64,000 nucleotides of DNA from Saccharopolyspora phatthalungensis (GTDB lineage: Bacteria > Actinomycetota > Actinomycetes > Mycobacteriales > Pseudonocardiaceae): assembly GCF_014203395.1 (NCBI RefSeq), contig NZ_JACHIW010000001.1, positions 2,480,001 to 2,544,000 on the forward strand, written 5' to 3'. The position numbers and the translations under genes were made by a program. The notes under the pieces were generated by a model, which was not told the origin of the DNA, searched no databases, and worked only from the letters and a program-made list of their open reading frames with translations. This document shows, one piece after another, positions 29,426-39,726 of this stretch (position 1 is the stretch's first letter; every line of letters starts with the position of its first letter).

Positions 29426-30264
29426 TGGGTCAGAAGATCAACCCGCACGGCTTCCGACTCGGCATCACCACGGACTGGAAGTCTCGCTGGTACGCCGACA
29501 AGCAGTATTCGGAATACGTCGCGGAGGACGTCAAGATTCGCCGGCAGCTGTCTCGCGGCATGGAGCGCGCTGGGATCTCGAAGGTGGAGATCGAGCGCAC
29601 CCGCGAGCGGGTCCGGGTGGACATTCACACCGCTCGGCCGGGCATCGTCATCGGCCGCCGCGGTGCCGAGGCGGACCGCATTCGCGGTTCCCTGGAGAAG
29701 CTGACCGGCAAGCAGGTCCAGCTGAACATCCTTGAGGTCAAGAACCCCGAGGCGGACGCCCAGCTGGTCGCGCAGGGCGTGGCCGAGCAGCTGTCCAACC
29801 GCGTGTCCTTCCGGCGCGCGATGCGCAAGGCCATCCAGTCGGCCATGCGCTCGCCGCAGGTCAAGGGCATCCGGGTGCAGTGCTCGGGTCGCCTCGGCGG
29901 CGCGGAGATGTCCCGCTCGGAGTTCTACCGCGAGGGTCGGGTTCCGCTGCACACGCTGCGCGCGGATATCGACTATGGCTTCTTCGAGGCCCGCACCACC
30001 TTCGGCCGCATCGGCGTCAAGGTGTGGATCTACAAGGGTGAGCTGGTCGGCGGCCTGAAGCAGAAGCAGCAGGAGTCCGAGGTCCGTCCGCCGCGCGGCG
30101 GTGGCGACCGCGGCGAGCGCGGTGGCCGTTCCGACCGCGGTGGTCGTCGCCGGGGCGCCGGTGGCGCGGACCGCGCCGCAGCTGACAAGTCCGCCAAGGC
30201 CGACAAGGCCGCGGAGGGCGAGCAGCCGCAGGCTGCTGCGGCTGAAGAGAAGACGGAGGGCTGA
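29425..30264 (+). CDS. rpsC: 30S ribosomal protein S3
   Basis: 279 aa from GTG 29425 ([13 protein letters not shown]). The KH domain has [17 protein letters not shown], followed by the S3 C-terminal domain ([29 protein letters not shown]). A long tail after residue 220 is rich in Arg/Gly then Lys/Ala/Glu, as in many actinobacteria, and probably disordered. S3 lines the mRNA entry tunnel. Confidence 0.97.
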   Translation: MGQKINPHGFRLGITTDWKSRWYADKQYSEYVAEDVKIRRQLSRGMERAGISKVEIERTRERVRVDIHTARPGIVIGRRGAEADRIRGSLEKLTGKQVQLNILEVKNPEADAQLVAQGVAEQLSNRVSFRRAMRKAIQSAMRSPQVKGIRVQCSGRLGGAEMSRSEFYREGRVPLHTLRADIDYGFFEARTTFGRIGVKVWIYKGELVGGLKQKQQESEVRPPRGGGDRGERGGRSDRGGRRRGAGGADRAAADKSAKADKAAEGEQPQAAAAEEKTEG

Positions 30265-30267
30265 GAC

Positions 30268-30687
30268 GTGCTCGTCCCACGCAGGGTGAAGTGGCGCAAG
30301 AGCCACGCGCCGAAGCGTAAGGGCTTCGCCAAGGGTGGCACCCGGATCAACTTCGGCGAGTACGGCATTCAGGCGATCGAGCACGGCTACGTGACCAACC
30401 GGCAGATCGAGTCGGCCCGTATCGCGATCACCCGGCACGTCAAGCGTGGCGGCAAGGTGTGGATCAACATCTTCCCGGACCGCCCGCTGACCAAGAAGCC
30501 GGCCGAAACCCGGCAGGGTTCCGGTAAGGGTTCGCCGGAGTCCTGGGTCGCCAACGTCAAGCCCGGGCGCATCATGTTCGAGCTGACCTTCCCGAACGAG
30601 AAGACGGCGATCGAGGCGCTGACCCGTGCGGCGCACAAGCTCCCGATGAAGTGCAAGATCGTGTCCCGTGAGGGTGGTGACTTCTGA
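30268..30687 (+). CDS. rplP: 50S ribosomal protein L16
   Basis: 139 aa. [18 protein letters not shown] and [25 protein letters not shown] are canonical. Contacts the A-site tRNA elbow region. Stop overlaps the rpmC ATG by one base. Confidence 0.98.
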   Translation: MLVPRRVKWRKSHAPKRKGFAKGGTRINFGEYGIQAIEHGYVTNRQIESARIAITRHVKRGGKVWINIFPDRPLTKKPAETRQGSGKGSPESWVANVKPGRIMFELTFPNEKTAIEALTRAAHKLPMKCKIVSREGGDF

Positions 30688-30929
30688 TGGCAGCGGGTGT
30701 CACCGCATCCGAGCTCCGCGAACTCAACGAGGAGGAGCTCGTTCAGCGACTGAAGGAAGCGAAGGAGGAGCTGTTCAACCTCCGCTTCCAGATGGCCACG
30801 GGCCAGTTGCAGAACAACCGGCGGCTGCGCGTCGTCCGCCAGGACATCGCCCGGATCTACACCATCATGCGCGAGCGCGAACTGGGCCTGACGGTTTCCC
30901 CTGAAGGCGCCGAGGAGGGCGCGGCATGA
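30687..30929 (+). CDS. rpmC: 50S ribosomal protein L29
   Basis: 80 aa, two helices. [30 protein letters not shown] and [15 protein letters not shown] are typical. Located at the exit tunnel beside L23. Overlaps rpsQ by 4 bp (ATGA). Confidence 0.97.
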   Translation: MAAGVTASELRELNEEELVQRLKEAKEELFNLRFQMATGQLQNNRRLRVVRQDIARIYTIMRERELGLTVSPEGAEEGAA

Positions 30930-31201
30930 GTGAGAAAGGACAGGGCGTGGAGCGCAACCGCCGCAAGGTGCGCGAGGGTTACGTCGTTTCGTCCAAGATG
31001 GACAAGACGATCGTGGTGTCCCTCGAGGACCGCAAGAAGCACGCCCTCTACGGCAAGGTCATGCGGCAGACCACCAAGGTCAAGGCGCACGACGAGGCCA
31101 ACACGGCCGGTGTCGGCGACCGCGTGCTGCTGATGGAGACCCGACCGCTGTCGGCCACCAAGCGCTGGCGGCTGGTCGAGGTCGTGGAGAAGGCCAAGTA
31201 A
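30926..31201 (+). CDS. rpsQ: 30S ribosomal protein S17
   Basis: 91 aa. OB-fold primary 16S rRNA-binding protein. [19 protein letters not shown] and [16 protein letters not shown] are canonical. Last gene of the S10 operon; a large hairpin follows in the 146-bp gap. Confidence 0.97.
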   Translation: MSEKGQGVERNRRKVREGYVVSSKMDKTIVVSLEDRKKHALYGKVMRQTTKVKAHDEANTAGVGDRVLLMETRPLSATKRWRLVEVVEKAK

Positions 31202-31213
31202 ACGGTGTGCGGT

Positions 31214-31249
31214 CGGCTGGCCGCCGGGAGTCCTCCCAGCGGTCGGCCG
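31214..31249 (+). terminator. Hairpin at the S10/spc operon boundary
   Basis: Stem of about 16 bp with one mismatch and a few G-T pairs around GGGAGTCCTCCC, 12 nt after the rpsQ stop. It likely terminates or attenuates S10 transcription before the spc operon. Confidence 0.5.
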
Positions 31250-31347
31250 GTTCGCGTGCCAGCAGTGACCGCGCGCGTCAGGTCGGAAATTTGGCGCGCC
31301 AGAGTGTGCTCGGGCCAGGTCCGGGTACTTAGGGTCAGGAGTCAGAC

Positions 31348-31716
31348 GTGATCCAGCAGGAGTCGCGACTGCGTGTCGCCGACAACACCGGGGCCAAGGA
31401 GATCCTCACGATCCGGGTCCTCGGTGGGTCGGGTCGGCGGTACGCGGGCCTCGGGGACATCATCGTGGCGACCGTCAAGGAAGCCATCCCGGGTGCCGGT
31501 GTCAAGAAGGGCGATGTGGTCAAGGCCGTCATCGTCCGCCAGAAGAAGGAAAAGCGTCGGGCGGATGGGTCCTACATCCGGTTCGACGAGAACGCCGCGG
31601 TGCTGGTCAAGCCCGGTGGCGAGCCGCGGGGTACCCGTATCTTCGGGCCGGTCGCCCGCGAGTTGCGCGACAAGAAGTTCATGAAGATCATCTCGCTCGC
31701 GCCGGAGGTTTTGTGA
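31348..31716 (+). CDS. rplN: 50S ribosomal protein L14
   Basis: 122 aa. [18 protein letters not shown] and [20 protein letters not shown] are diagnostic. Sits at the subunit interface. First gene of the spc operon. GTG 31348 is the only suitable start, preceded by GGTCAGGAG. Confidence 0.98.
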   Translation: MIQQESRLRVADNTGAKEILTIRVLGGSGRRYAGLGDIIVATVKEAIPGAGVKKGDVVKAVIVRQKKEKRRADGSYIRFDENAAVLVKPGGEPRGTRIFGPVARELRDKKFMKIISLAPEVL

Positions 31717-32030
31717 TGAAGATCAAGAAAGGCGACACGGTCGTCGTCATCTCCGGCAAGGACAAGGGCGCCAAGGGCAAGGTCATCAAGGCCATGCCGC
31801 AGGAGCAGCGGGTTCTGGTCGAGGGTGTCAACCGGATCAAGAAGCACACCAAGGTCTCCCGGACCGAGCGTGGTGCGCAGTCCGGCGGCATCGTCACCCA
31901 GGAAGCGCCGATCCACGTGAGCAACGTGATGGTCGTGGACTCCGACGGCAAGCCCACCCGGGTCGGCTACCGCATCGGTGAGGACGGCAAGAAGGTTCGC
32001 ATCTCTCGTCGTAACGGTAAGGACATCTGA
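31716..32030 (+). CDS. rplX: 50S ribosomal protein L24
   Basis: 104 aa. KOW motif near the start ([20 protein letters not shown]), then the [22 protein letters not shown] region. Assembly initiator protein. ATG 31716 chosen over the overlapping GTG at 31713. Confidence 0.97.
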   Translation: MKIKKGDTVVVISGKDKGAKGKVIKAMPQEQRVLVEGVNRIKKHTKVSRTERGAQSGGIVTQEAPIHVSNVMVVDSDGKPTRVGYRIGEDGKKVRISRRNGKDI

Positions 32031-32032
32031 TC

Positions 32033-32596
32033 ATGACTACAGCTGAGAAGATCGTCCCGCGGCTCAAGACCCGTTACCGCGAGGAGATCCGCCAGGCGCT
32101 CAACGAGGAGTTCAACTACTCCAACGTGATGCAGACGCCGGGCGTGGTCAAGGTCGTGGTCAACATGGGTGTTGGCGACGCCGCTCGGGACAGCAAGCTG
32201 ATCGAGGGTGCGGTCCGCGACCTGTCGATCATCACCGGTCAGAAGCCGGAGATCCGCAAGGCCCGCAAGTCCATCGCGCAGTTCAAGCTCCGCGAGGGCA
32301 TGCCGATCGGCGCGCGGGTCACCCTGCGCGGCGACCGGATGTGGGAGTTCCTCGACCGCCTGGTCACCATCGCGCTGCCGCGCATCCGCGACTTCCGCGG
32401 GTTGTCGCCGAAGCAGTTCGACGGCAAGGGCAACTACACGTTCGGCCTCAACGAGCAGTCGATGTTCCACGAGATCAACCCGGACCACATCGACCGCCCG
32501 CGTGGCATGGACATCACCGTCGTTACCACGGCCACCAACAATGAGGAAGGTCGGGCGCTGCTGAAGCACCTGGGCTTCCCGTTCAAGGAGAACTGA
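32033..32596 (+). CDS. rplE: 50S ribosomal protein L5
   Basis: 187 aa. Binds 5S r[45 protein letters not shown] and [16 protein letters not shown] are canonical. Two bases separate it from rplX. Confidence 0.98.
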   Translation: MTTAEKIVPRLKTRYREEIRQALNEEFNYSNVMQTPGVVKVVVNMGVGDAARDSKLIEGAVRDLSIITGQKPEIRKARKSIAQFKLREGMPIGARVTLRGDRMWEFLDRLVTIALPRIRDFRGLSPKQFDGKGNYTFGLNEQSMFHEINPDHIDRPRGMDITVVTTATNNEEGRALLKHLGFPFKEN

Positions 32597-32599
32597 GCG

Positions 32600-32785
32600 A
32601 TGGCCAAGAAGGCGCTGGTTATCAAGGCGGCGCGCAAGCCGAAGTTCAACGTTCGCGGCTACACCCGCTGCCAGCGCTGCGGTCGGCCGCGTGCGGTGTT
32701 CCGCAAGTTCGGGCTGTGCCGGGTGTGCTTCCGCGAGATGGCGCACGCGGGCGAACTGCCCGGCGTGAGCAAGTCCTCCTGGTGA
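32600..32785 (+). CDS. rpsZ: 30S ribosomal protein S14 type Z
   Basis: 61 aa, the short zinc-binding form: [22 protein letters not shown] has two CxxC pairs. Actinobacteria often also encode a zinc-free paralog elsewhere under zinc-limitation control; that gene is not in this window. 232 bp separate it from rpsH. Confidence 0.97.
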   Translation: MAKKALVIKAARKPKFNVRGYTRCQRCGRPRAVFRKFGLCRVCFREMAHAGELPGVSKSSW

Positions 32786-33017
32786 CTGCCCGCCCGCTGG
32801 GGTGATGCCGGTTCCCGGTACCCTCAGCAGGCGCTACCAGGGCCGATGCCCACGCTCCGCGGCGAACGCCGTGCTTGCACGCGAAATGACAAGGGACCCG
32901 GCTGCTCGGCCGGGAAACCCCGAACTTCGTCCAGGCCAGGGCCCAGACGGCCACCCGGACCCCGGGTGGTGCGCGGTCGGGGCCCATCGGAACCAGACGA
33001 GAAAGGTTGAGCAGGTC

Positions 33018-33416
33018 ATGACGATGACCGATCCGATCGCAGACATGCTGACGCGTCTGCGCAACGGAAACTCGGCATACCACGACGAGGTCGTGATGCC
33101 GCACTCCAAGCTGAAGGCGAACATCGCCGAGATCCTCAAGCGGGAGGGCTACGTGTCCGGCTCCCGCGTCGAAGAGGGCGAAAACTGCAAGCAGCTCGTC
33201 GTCGAGCTCAAGTACGGCCCGAACCGCGAGCGGAGCATCGCGGGCCTGCGCCGGGTCTCCAAGCCCGGTCTGCGGGTCTACGCCAAGTCCACCGGCCTGC
33301 CGAAGGTCCTGGGCGGCCTGGGCATTGCGATCATCTCGACCTCCGGCGGTCTGCTGACCGACCGGCAGGCCATGAAGAAGGGCGTGGGCGGGGAAGTCCT
33401 CGCCTACGTCTGGTAA
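33018..33416 (+). CDS. rpsH: 30S ribosomal protein S8
   Basis: 132 aa from ATG 33018 ([17 protein letters not shown]), the family start. A longer in-frame extension to about 32802 is not conserved. C-terminal [26 protein letters not shown] is canonical. S8 is an operon repressor in enterobacteria. An 8-bp stem (32951-32969) lies in the unusually long upstream gap. Confidence 0.97.
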   Translation: MTMTDPIADMLTRLRNGNSAYHDEVVMPHSKLKANIAEILKREGYVSGSRVEEGENCKQLVVELKYGPNRERSIAGLRRVSKPGLRVYAKSTGLPKVLGGLGIAIISTSGGLLTDRQAMKKGVGGEVLAYVW

Positions 33417-33432
33417 GGGAGGAGGAGCGGCA

Positions 33433-33972
33433 ATGTCGCGCATCGGAAAGCTGCCGATCACCGTCCCCTCCGGCGTCGAGGTGACCATCGACGGCCCGGC
33501 GGTGACCGTGAAGGGCCCCAAGGGCAGCCTGCATCACCAGGTCGCCGAGCCGATCGCCGTCGAGCGGGACGAGGACGGTTCGATCCTGGTGAAGCGCCCC
33601 GACGACGAGCGGGAAAGCCGTTCGCTGCACGGGCTCACCCGGACGCTGGTGAACAACATGGTCATCGGCGTCAGCCAGGGATACCAGAAGGACCTGGAGA
33701 TCCACGGCGTCGGTTACCGCGTGCTGCAGAAGGGGTCGAACTTGGAGTTCGCCCTCGGCTACAGCCACCCCATCGTGATCGAGCCGCCGGAAGGCATCCA
33801 GTTCGCCGTGGACGGCCCGACCAAGCTGTCGGTCAAGGGCATTGACAAGCAGCTGGTCGGCGAGATCGCGGCCAGGATTCGCAAGCTGCGCAAGCCCGAC
33901 CCGTACAAGGGCAAGGGTGTCCGCTACGCAGGTGAGATCATCCGCCGCAAGGTCGGGAAGACGGGTAAGTGA
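33433..33972 (+). CDS. rplF: 50S ribosomal protein L6
   Basis: 179 aa. [20 protein letters not shown], and [19 protein letters not shown] near the C-terminus, are canonical. Two-domain rRNA-binding protein near the factor-binding site. Stop overlaps the rplR GTG start. Confidence 0.98.
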   Translation: MSRIGKLPITVPSGVEVTIDGPAVTVKGPKGSLHHQVAEPIAVERDEDGSILVKRPDDERESRSLHGLTRTLVNNMVIGVSQGYQKDLEIHGVGYRVLQKGSNLEFALGYSHPIVIEPPEGIQFAVDGPTKLSVKGIDKQLVGEIAARIRKLRKPDPYKGKGVRYAGEIIRRKVGKTGK

Positions 33973-34376
33973 CCATGAGCGAGACCACAGCTACCAAGCG
34001 CAAGCCGGTGGGCAAGGACATCTCGACCAAGCGTCGGCTTGCCCGTGCAAAGCGGCACACGCGCATCCGCAAGAAGATCGTCGGCACCGCGGAGCGCCCG
34101 CGTCTGGTCGTGACCCGGTCGCTGCGCAACATCGTCGCGCAGGTCATCGACGACACCAAGGGCCACACCCTGGTCGCCGCCTCCAGCCTGGAAACCGATG
34201 TCCGGGCCTTCGAGGGCGACAAGAAGGCCAAGGCCACCAAGGTGGGCGAACTCGTCGCGGCCCGTGCCAAGAACGCCGGCATCGACAAGGTCGTGTTCGA
34301 CCGCGGCGGTAACGCCTACCACGGTCGGGTGGCCGCGCTGGCCGACGCCGCCCGTGACGGCGGACTGGAGTTCTGA
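33969..34376 (+). CDS. rplR: 50S ribosomal protein L18
   Basis: 135 aa. Binds 5S rRNA with L5. [20 protein letters not shown] and [22 protein letters not shown] are typical. GTG 33969 overlaps the rplF stop (GTGA); ATG 33975 two codons later is equally possible. The N-terminus is slightly longer than in mycobacteria. Confidence 0.95.
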   Translation: MTMSETTATKRKPVGKDISTKRRLARAKRHTRIRKKIVGTAERPRLVVTRSLRNIVAQVIDDTKGHTLVAASSLETDVRAFEGDKKAKATKVGELVAARAKNAGIDKVVFDRGGNAYHGRVAALADAARDGGLEF

Positions 34377-34411
34377 CAAGTGGGTAAGAACGAGAACGGA
34401 AGGGACGCCTG

Positions 34412-35023
34412 ATGCCTGGACGCACTCGGCGTGATGGCGGGGAGTCCGGCGGCAAGGACCGCCGGGACCGCCGCGACGGCGGCCGTGGCGGGGCGGCCCA
34501 AGAGAAGACCCCGCAGTTCGAACGCGTCGTGACCATCAACCGGGTCGCGAAGGTCGTCAAGGGCGGTCGGCGGTTCAGCTTCACCGCGCTGGTCGTCGTC
34601 GGCGACGGCGACGGCATGGTCGGTGTCGGTTACGGCAAGGCCAAGGAAGTTCCGGCGGCGATCGCCAAGGGCGTCGAGGAGGCGAAGAAGAACTTCTTCC
34701 GCGTTCCGCGCCTGGGCGGCACCATCACCCACCCGGTGCAGGGCGAGGACGCCGCGGGCGTCGTGCTGCTGCGTCCGGCCAGCGCCGGTACCGGTGTCAT
34801 CGCCGGTGGCCCGGTGCGCGCGGTGCTGGAGTGCGCCGGTGTCCACGACGTGCTGAGCAAGTCGCTGGGCAGCGACAACCCGATCAACATCGTGCACGCC
34901 ACGGTCGCCGCACTGAAGCAGCTGCAGCGTCCGGAGGAGGTCGCGGCCCGTCGCGGTCTGCCTCTGGAGGACGTCGCGCCGGCGTTCATCCTGCGTGCCC
35001 GTGCCGCGGGGCAGGGGGCCTGA
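34412..35023 (+). CDS. rpsE: 30S ribosomal protein S5
   Basis: 203 aa. The core starts at [31 protein letters not shown] and includes [15 protein letters not shown] charged Arg/Asp/Gly-rich N-terminal extension of about 35 residues is typical of actinobacteria. Decoding-fidelity protein. Confidence 0.98.
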   Translation: MPGRTRRDGGESGGKDRRDRRDGGRGGAAQEKTPQFERVVTINRVAKVVKGGRRFSFTALVVVGDGDGMVGVGYGKAKEVPAAIAKGVEEAKKNFFRVPRLGGTITHPVQGEDAAGVVLLRPASAGTGVIAGGPVRAVLECAGVHDVLSKSLGSDNPINIVHATVAALKQLQRPEEVAARRGLPLEDVAPAFILRARAAGQGA

Positions 35024-35028
35024 TCGAG

Positions 35029-35211
35029 ATGGCACAGCTGAAGATCACCCAGGTGCGCGGGCTGGTCGGCACCAAGCAGAACCAGCGCGACACCATGCGC
35101 ACCCTCGGGCTGCGCAAGATTCGTCAGTCCGTGGTGCGTCCGGATGACTCCAACGTGCGCGGCATGATCAACGCCGTCCGTCACCTGGTGACGGTCGAGG
35201 AGGTCGACTGA
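35029..35211 (+). CDS. rpmD: 50S ribosomal protein L30
   Basis: 60 aa. [31 protein letters not shown] split around the conserved GLRK turn is diagnostic. Starts 6 bp after rpsE and is followed after one base by rplO. Confidence 0.97.
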   Translation: MAQLKITQVRGLVGTKQNQRDTMRTLGLRKIRQSVVRPDDSNVRGMINAVRHLVTVEEVD

Positions 35212-35212
35212 C

Positions 35213-35662
35213 ATGGTCATCAAACTGCACGACCTGCGTCCGGCCCCCGGCTCCAAGCGGGACAAGATCCGCGTCGGCCGCGGTGAGGGCTCCAAGGGCA
35301 AGACCGCCGGTCGCGGTACCAAGGGCACCAAGGCCCGCAAGAACGTCTCCCCTCGTTTCGAGGGTGGGCAGATGCCGATCCACATGCGGCTGCCGAAGCT
35401 GAAGGGCTTCAAGAACCGCTTCCGCACCGAGTACCAGGGTGTGAACATCGGTCGGCTGGCCCAGGCGTTCCCGGAGGGCGGCACCGTCGGCATCGACGAG
35501 CTGATCGCCAAGGGCCTGGTCAAGAAGAACGAGCTGGTCAAGATCCTCGGCGACGGGGACCTGGAGGGCGTCAAGCTGGAGGTGACCGCGCACGCGTTCA
35601 CCGGCAGCGCCCAGGAGAAGATCACCGCTGCGGGTGGTTCGGTCACCAAACTGGACCGCTGA
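35213..35662 (+). CDS. rplO: 50S ribosomal protein L15
   Basis: 149 aa. [37 protein letters not shown] basic N-terminus and [18 protein letters not shown] are canonical. Late assembly protein. Followed by a strong terminator, so secY has its own promoter here. Confidence 0.98.
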   Translation: MVIKLHDLRPAPGSKRDKIRVGRGEGSKGKTAGRGTKGTKARKNVSPRFEGGQMPIHMRLPKLKGFKNRFRTEYQGVNIGRLAQAFPEGGTVGIDELIAKGLVKKNELVKILGDGDLEGVKLEVTAHAFTGSAQEKITAAGGSVTKLDR

Positions 35663-35675
35663 CAACGGTTTTCCA

Positions 35676-35712
35676 ACCGGGGGCCGGTCGACACAGTCGA
35701 CCGGCCCCCGGT
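35676..35712 (+). terminator. spc operon terminator
   Basis: Perfect 16-bp stem ACCGGGGGCCGGTCGA / TCGACCGGCCCCCGGT with loop CACAG, followed by CTTTTC. It begins 14 nt after the rplO stop. Confidence 0.92.
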
Positions 35713-36089
35713 CTTTTCACCGATCGGGTGAAGAGTTCGGGGCAGGCTTATCCAAATAATTTGGTCAAGCGTGCCTCTCATCGGTACTCCGAAACGATCG
35801 GGGCGTTGCGTTCGGATCGTGTTTTCCATTGAAGCCGCACTCGAATCTTGTTGCGGGAAAACGATTTCCGTCGAAACGGCGGTCGATGGCTCCCGGTTTC
35901 AATTGAAATCGGGAATAGTGGTGTTCGCCGATAGCGCAAGCGGTGACTCGCTGGTGGGGCTTCGGTCGCCGTCCGTGGCAGCGTATGGGCCTGCTAGAGT
36001 CGCCCCGGCAGCGCCGTCATATCGGATGCTGCCGAAATTGCCGCATCTTTCCCGGCCGGTCCCGACCGGCTCGTGTACAGGAGGTTCGC
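35713..36089 (+). other. secY upstream region, no gene
   Basis: 377 bp, markedly more A/T-rich than its surroundings between about 35745 and 35940. It contains the 22-bp near-perfect palindrome at 35892-35913 and a TAGAGT -10-like hexamer at 35995-36000 without a clear -35. An in-frame extension of secY into this region is not conserved. Confidence 0.6.
35892..35913. promoter_or_regulatory. Palindrome upstream of secY
   Basis: CCCGGTTTCAATTGAAATCG plus GG (22 bp): a palindrome with a single G/T mismatch pair. The core CGGTTTCAATTGAAATCG differs at two positions from the core of the inverted repeat before the ARH operon (14397-14428). Candidate operator for one common regulator. Confidence 0.45.
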
Positions 36090-37403
36090 GTGCTCGGCGC
36101 CTTCCGCTCGGCTCTGGCGACGCCGGACCTGCGCCGCAAGATCCTGTTCACCCTGGGCATGGTCGTGCTCTACCGGCTCGGTGCCACGATTCCCTCGCCG
36201 GGGGTGTCGTACCCGAACATCCAGCAGTGCATCCAGCAGATCCAGGGCAGCGGTTCGCAGGGCGTGTACTCGCTGCTCAATCTCTTCAGCGGCGGTGCGC
36301 TGCTGCAGCTGTCGGTGTTGTCGCTGGGCATCATGCCCTACATCACCGCGAGCATCATCATCCAGCTGCTGCAGGTGGTCATTCCGCGCTTCGAGCAGCT
36401 GAAGAAGGAAGGCCAGTCCGGGCAGGCGAAGCTCACCCAGTACACCCGGTACCTGACCATCGCGCTGGCGATCCTGCAGGGCACCGGCATCGTGGCCCTC
36501 GCGGTGCGCGGCCAGTTGTTCCAGGGCTGCTCGGTGTCGCCGGTCCCGGATGACTCGGTGCTGAACCTGATCACCATCGTGGTCGTGATGACCGCAGGCG
36601 CCGCGGTGCTGATGTGGATGGGCGAGCTGATCACCGAGCGTGGTATCGGCAACGGGATGTCCCTGCTGATCTTCGTCTCCATCGCGGCCCGCATCCCGGC
36701 CGAGGGCGGCACGATCCTCACCTCGCACGGCGGGCTGGTGTTCACCGTGGTGTGCGCCTTCGCCGTCGTGATCATCGCCACCGTGGTGTTCATCGAGCAG
36801 GCCCAGCGCCGCATCCCGGTGCAGTACGCAAAGCGCATGATCGGCCGCCGGATGTACGGCGGAACCTCCACCTACCTGCCGTTGAAGGTGAACCAGGCGG
36901 GTGTCATCCCGGTCATCTTCGGCTCATCGCTGCTGTACCTGCCGCAGCTGGTCGGCCAGCTGGCGGGCAACACCGATAGCTGGTGGGCGCGGTTCATCCA
37001 GACCTACATCGTCGCCCCCTCCAGCTGGGTGCACATCCTGCTGTACATGTCGCTGATCGTGTTCTTCGCGTACTTCTACGTCTCGATCACTTTCAACCCC
37101 GAAGAGCGCGCCGACGACATGAAGAAGTTCGGCGGGTTCATCCCGGGCATCCGGCCCGGTCGGCCGACCGCGGAGTACCTGAACTTCGTGCTCTCCCGGA
37201 TCACCCTGCCCGGCTCGCTGTACCTGGGCGTCATCGCGATCCTGCCGAACTTCTTCCTCGGCATCACCGGTGGTCAGGGCCAGAACCAGAACTTCCCGTT
37301 CGGCGGTACGGCGGTGCTGATCATGGTCAACGTCGGCCTGGACACCGTGAAGCAGATCGAGAGCCAGCTCACGCAGCGCAAGTACGAGGGCTTCCTCCGG
37401 TAG
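36090..37403 (+). CDS. secY: Protein translocase subunit SecY
   Basis: 437 aa, about ten membrane helices. Central channel subunit of the Sec translocon. LGAFRSALATPDLRRKILFTLGMV, the plug-region Ser/Gly-rich loop, LGIMPYITASIIIQLL, NGMSLLIF and the cytoplasmic loop NPEERADDMKKFGGFIPGIRPG are canonical. GTG 36090 is chosen for its AGGAGG site and alignment to family starts. Upstream codons would give a non-conserved extension. Confidence 0.97.
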   Translation: MLGAFRSALATPDLRRKILFTLGMVVLYRLGATIPSPGVSYPNIQQCIQQIQGSGSQGVYSLLNLFSGGALLQLSVLSLGIMPYITASIIIQLLQVVIPRFEQLKKEGQSGQAKLTQYTRYLTIALAILQGTGIVALAVRGQLFQGCSVSPVPDDSVLNLITIVVVMTAGAAVLMWMGELITERGIGNGMSLLIFVSIAARIPAEGGTILTSHGGLVFTVVCAFAVVIIATVVFIEQAQRRIPVQYAKRMIGRRMYGGTSTYLPLKVNQAGVIPVIFGSSLLYLPQLVGQLAGNTDSWWARFIQTYIVAPSSWVHILLYMSLIVFFAYFYVSITFNPEERADDMKKFGGFIPGIRPGRPTAEYLNFVLSRITLPGSLYLGVIAILPNFFLGITGGQGQNQNFPFGGTAVLIMVNVGLDTVKQIESQLTQRKYEGFLR

Positions 37404-37581
37404 GCTGAACGGTCCGGGCGCGCGATCCCGCACGCCTGGAAACCTCTGTTGCGGGTGGGATGGTCTGGTGCGTCGGGCCATGCGTAGGGTTGGAACGCCC
37501 GGTCGCCCGGAGGTAGGAAGGTGCCCGCGGAGCTCGTCAGCGGTTGACGCGCGATCGGATTGATTCGGAGGCAGACCCTTG

Positions 37582-38133
37582 GTGCGATTGGTTCTCGTCG
37601 GCCCGCCCGGTGCTGGCAAGGGCACCCAGGCGGCCGTGCTCAGCGAACAGCTGGGCGTCCCGCACATCTCCACCGGAGATCTGTTCCGCGCGAACATCGG
37701 CAACGCCACACCGCTCGGCCAGAAGGCGAAGAGCTACATGGATGCCGGCGAGCTGGTCCCGGACGAGGTCACCAACGAGATGGTGCGCGACCGCCTCTCC
37801 GACGAGGACGCTGCGAAGGGCTTCCTGCTGGACGGTTACCCGCGCAACACGGGGCAGGCCGGGGTGCTGGGTGAGATGCTCGCCGAGCATGGCGTGGAGC
37901 TGACCGCGGTGCTGCAGTTCGACGTGCCGGAAGAAGAGCTGGTCAAGCGGATGCTGGCGCGCGGGCGCTCGGACGACACCGAAGACGTCATCCGGCGTCG
38001 GCTGGCGGTGTACCGCTCGGAGACCGAGCCGCTGCTGGCGTACTACCAGGACAAGATCATCAAGATCGACGCCGTCGGCTCGATCGAGGAGATCTCCGCC
38101 CGCGCGCTGGAAGCGCTGGGCGCCCGCGCGTGA
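37582..38133 (+). CDS. adk: Adenylate kinase
   Basis: 183 aa, short-lid form. Interconverts ATP plus AMP with 2 ADP. P-loop [10 protein letters not shown] near the start, [17 protein letters not shown] and [14 protein letters not shown] are canonical. GTG 37582 matches the usual R-L-V-L-V-G-P-P start; the TTG one codon earlier is also within reach of GGAGG. Downstream of secY by 178 bp. Confidence 0.97.
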   Translation: MRLVLVGPPGAGKGTQAAVLSEQLGVPHISTGDLFRANIGNATPLGQKAKSYMDAGELVPDEVTNEMVRDRLSDEDAAKGFLLDGYPRNTGQAGVLGEMLAEHGVELTAVLQFDVPEEELVKRMLARGRSDDTEDVIRRRLAVYRSETEPLLAYYQDKIIKIDAVGSIEEISARALEALGARA

Positions 38134-38178
38134 GCCGGCCGGCCGGTCGCCCCGCGGTGACCGGCCGAACCCATTCCT

Positions 38179-38238
38179 TAGAAAGATTCCTGAAGGCCTA
38201 GAAAGATTCTCGTAGGCCTAGAAAGATTCTGAAGGTGA
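38179..38238 (+). repeat. Three tandem 20-bp repeats before map
   Basis: Core TAGAAAGATTC at 38179, 38199 and 38219, exactly 20 bp apart. The first two units end in AGGCC or TAGGCC; the third runs into the map start region. The period is close to two helical turns, so the same face of DNA is presented three times. Confidence 0.9.
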
Positions 38239-39035
38239 GTGCCTTGTTGCGTCGGGGGAAGGGCATCGAGCTCAAGTCGCGGGGCGAGATCGAAGCGATG
38301 CGCGCCGCGGGCTTGGTGGTGGCGGCTGCGCTCGCCGCGGTGACCGAGCAGGCGAAGCCCGGATCGAGCACCGGCGAGCTGGACGCGGTCGCCGAGCAGG
38401 TGATCCGGGATGCGGGCGCGGTGCCGTCCTTCAAGGGCTACCACGGCTTCCCGGCGTCGATCTGCGCTTCGCTGAACGAGAAGGTGGTGCACGGGATCCC
38501 GTCGCGCTCCGAGGCCCTCGCCGAAGGCGACCTGCTGTCCGTGGACTGCGGCGCGATCCTGGACGGCTGGCACGGCGACTCCGCGGTGACGCTGGCGATC
38601 GGTGCGGTGAGTGCGAAGGACCGCGCCCTGTCGGCGGCCACCGAGGCCAGCATGTGGGCCGGTATTGAACAGGTTCAGGCCGGGAACCGGCTGACCGACA
38701 TCTCGCACGCGGTGGAGACCGCGGCCCGCGCGGCGGCGAAGGCCGACGGTGTGGAGTACGGGATCATCGCGGAGTACGGCGGGCATGGCATCGGCACCCA
38801 GATGCACATGGAGCCGTTCCTGCCGAACCTCGGCAAGCCGGGGCGGGGCCCGCGGCTGCGGGTCGGCATGGCGATCGCGGTGGAGCCGATGCTCACGCTC
38901 GGCTCGGCGGAGACCGAGGAACTCGACGACGCCTGGACCGTGGTTACCGAGGACGGCTCGCGCGCCGCGCACTGGGAGCACACGGTGGCGATCACCGAAG
39001 ACGGTCCCTGGGTCCTCACCGCTCCCGAAGCGTGA
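38235..39035 (+). CDS. map: Methionine aminopeptidase type I
   Basis: 266 aa as given. Removes the initiator Met. Metal ligands in this numbering: D104 (SVDCG), D115 (WHGDSA), H184 (YGGHGIG), E217 (AVEPM), E248 (WEHT), plus substrate His86 (VVHGIPS). The start is uncertain: GTG 38235 lacks a spaced ribosome site, while TTG 38244 or 38247 would use GAAGG at 38231. The tandem 20-bp repeats end at the start codon. Confidence 0.95.
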   Translation: MSALLRRGKGIELKSRGEIEAMRAAGLVVAAALAAVTEQAKPGSSTGELDAVAEQVIRDAGAVPSFKGYHGFPASICASLNEKVVHGIPSRSEALAEGDLLSVDCGAILDGWHGDSAVTLAIGAVSAKDRALSAATEASMWAGIEQVQAGNRLTDISHAVETAARAAAKADGVEYGIIAEYGGHGIGTQMHMEPFLPNLGKPGRGPRLRVGMAIAVEPMLTLGSAETEELDDAWTVVTEDGSRAAHWEHTVAITEDGPWVLTAPEA

Positions 39036-39123
39036 TGGCCGCATCGTGCTCCGGACCCGTTTTAGCAGGTCAACGGCACATTGAAAGGACTCGCGGGCCA
39101 TTGCTCGCGAAGCATTCGCCGGA

Positions 39124-39726
39124 TCACCTGGGGCGACGGCAGGCGTAGATGCGGGCCGGGGGCACGTTGCGCCAGATCGCGGTGCGCGGCAGCACCTCGT
39201 CGAAGGTGTCTTGCAGCGCCGTGATGAACGCGCGGGTGGGCTGTCGCCAGAGCGTGGTCAGGTAGGTGACCGTGGTGAACACCCCGTTCGGCGCCATCAC
39301 CGAGGCCGCCTGGAGGAGGAGTTCGCGCTGCTTGTCCGGCGGCAGCAGGGTCCACGGAATGCTGCTGATCACCGCGTCGACCTGGTCGACTCCGGCCTCG
39401 TCGAGCAGTTTGCGCAGGTGGGTGGCATCGCCCTCGATTACTTCCAGCCAGGGCTTGGCGCAGCGCAGGTAGTGCACCATCTTGGGATCGATCTCGACCG
39501 CGAGGTGCCGGGCGCCTTCGGCCAACCGGCGCTGGATGGGGCCGCTGAGCGCGCCGGTGCCCGGGCCGAGCTCCAGCACGGTCGGGGCACCATAGCTGGG
39601 CACCACGGTAGCCACCGCCGCCGCGACGTACCGGGACGTCGGCAGCACGGCCCCCACCGTCGACGGCTGACGGGCCGCGCTGTTCATGAACGTCCAATAT
39701 TCGCGAAGCTTTTTTCGCTTGCTCAC
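39124..39726 (-). CDS. Class I SAM-dependent methyltransferase (PmtA-like)
   Basis: 200 aa. Motif I VLELGPGTGALSGPI, then HLAVEIDPKMV, EGDATHL and the acceptor-side motif VISSIPWTLLP. The start region FMNSAARQPSTVGAVLPTS resembles phospholipid N-methyltransferases (PmtA type) and rRNA adenine dimethylases, so the substrate is open. GTG 39726 has AGGAG 6 nt upstream. Paralog of the next minus-strand gene, 215 bp upstream of it. Convergent with map. Confidence 0.85.
   Translation of the reverse strand: MSKRKKLREYWTFMNSAARQPSTVGAVLPTSRYVAAAVATVVPSYGAPTVLELGPGTGALSGPIQRRLAEGARHLAVEIDPKMVHYLRCAKPWLEVIEGDATHLRKLLDEAGVDQVDAVISSIPWTLLPPDKQRELLLQAASVMAPNGVFTTVTYLTTLWRQPTRAFITALQDTFDEVLPRTAIWRNVPPARIYACRRPR

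Noticed and set aside
38179..38238. Possible CRISPR array
   Set aside because: Only three short units in direct contact with no unique spacers and no cas genes; better described as tandem repeats.
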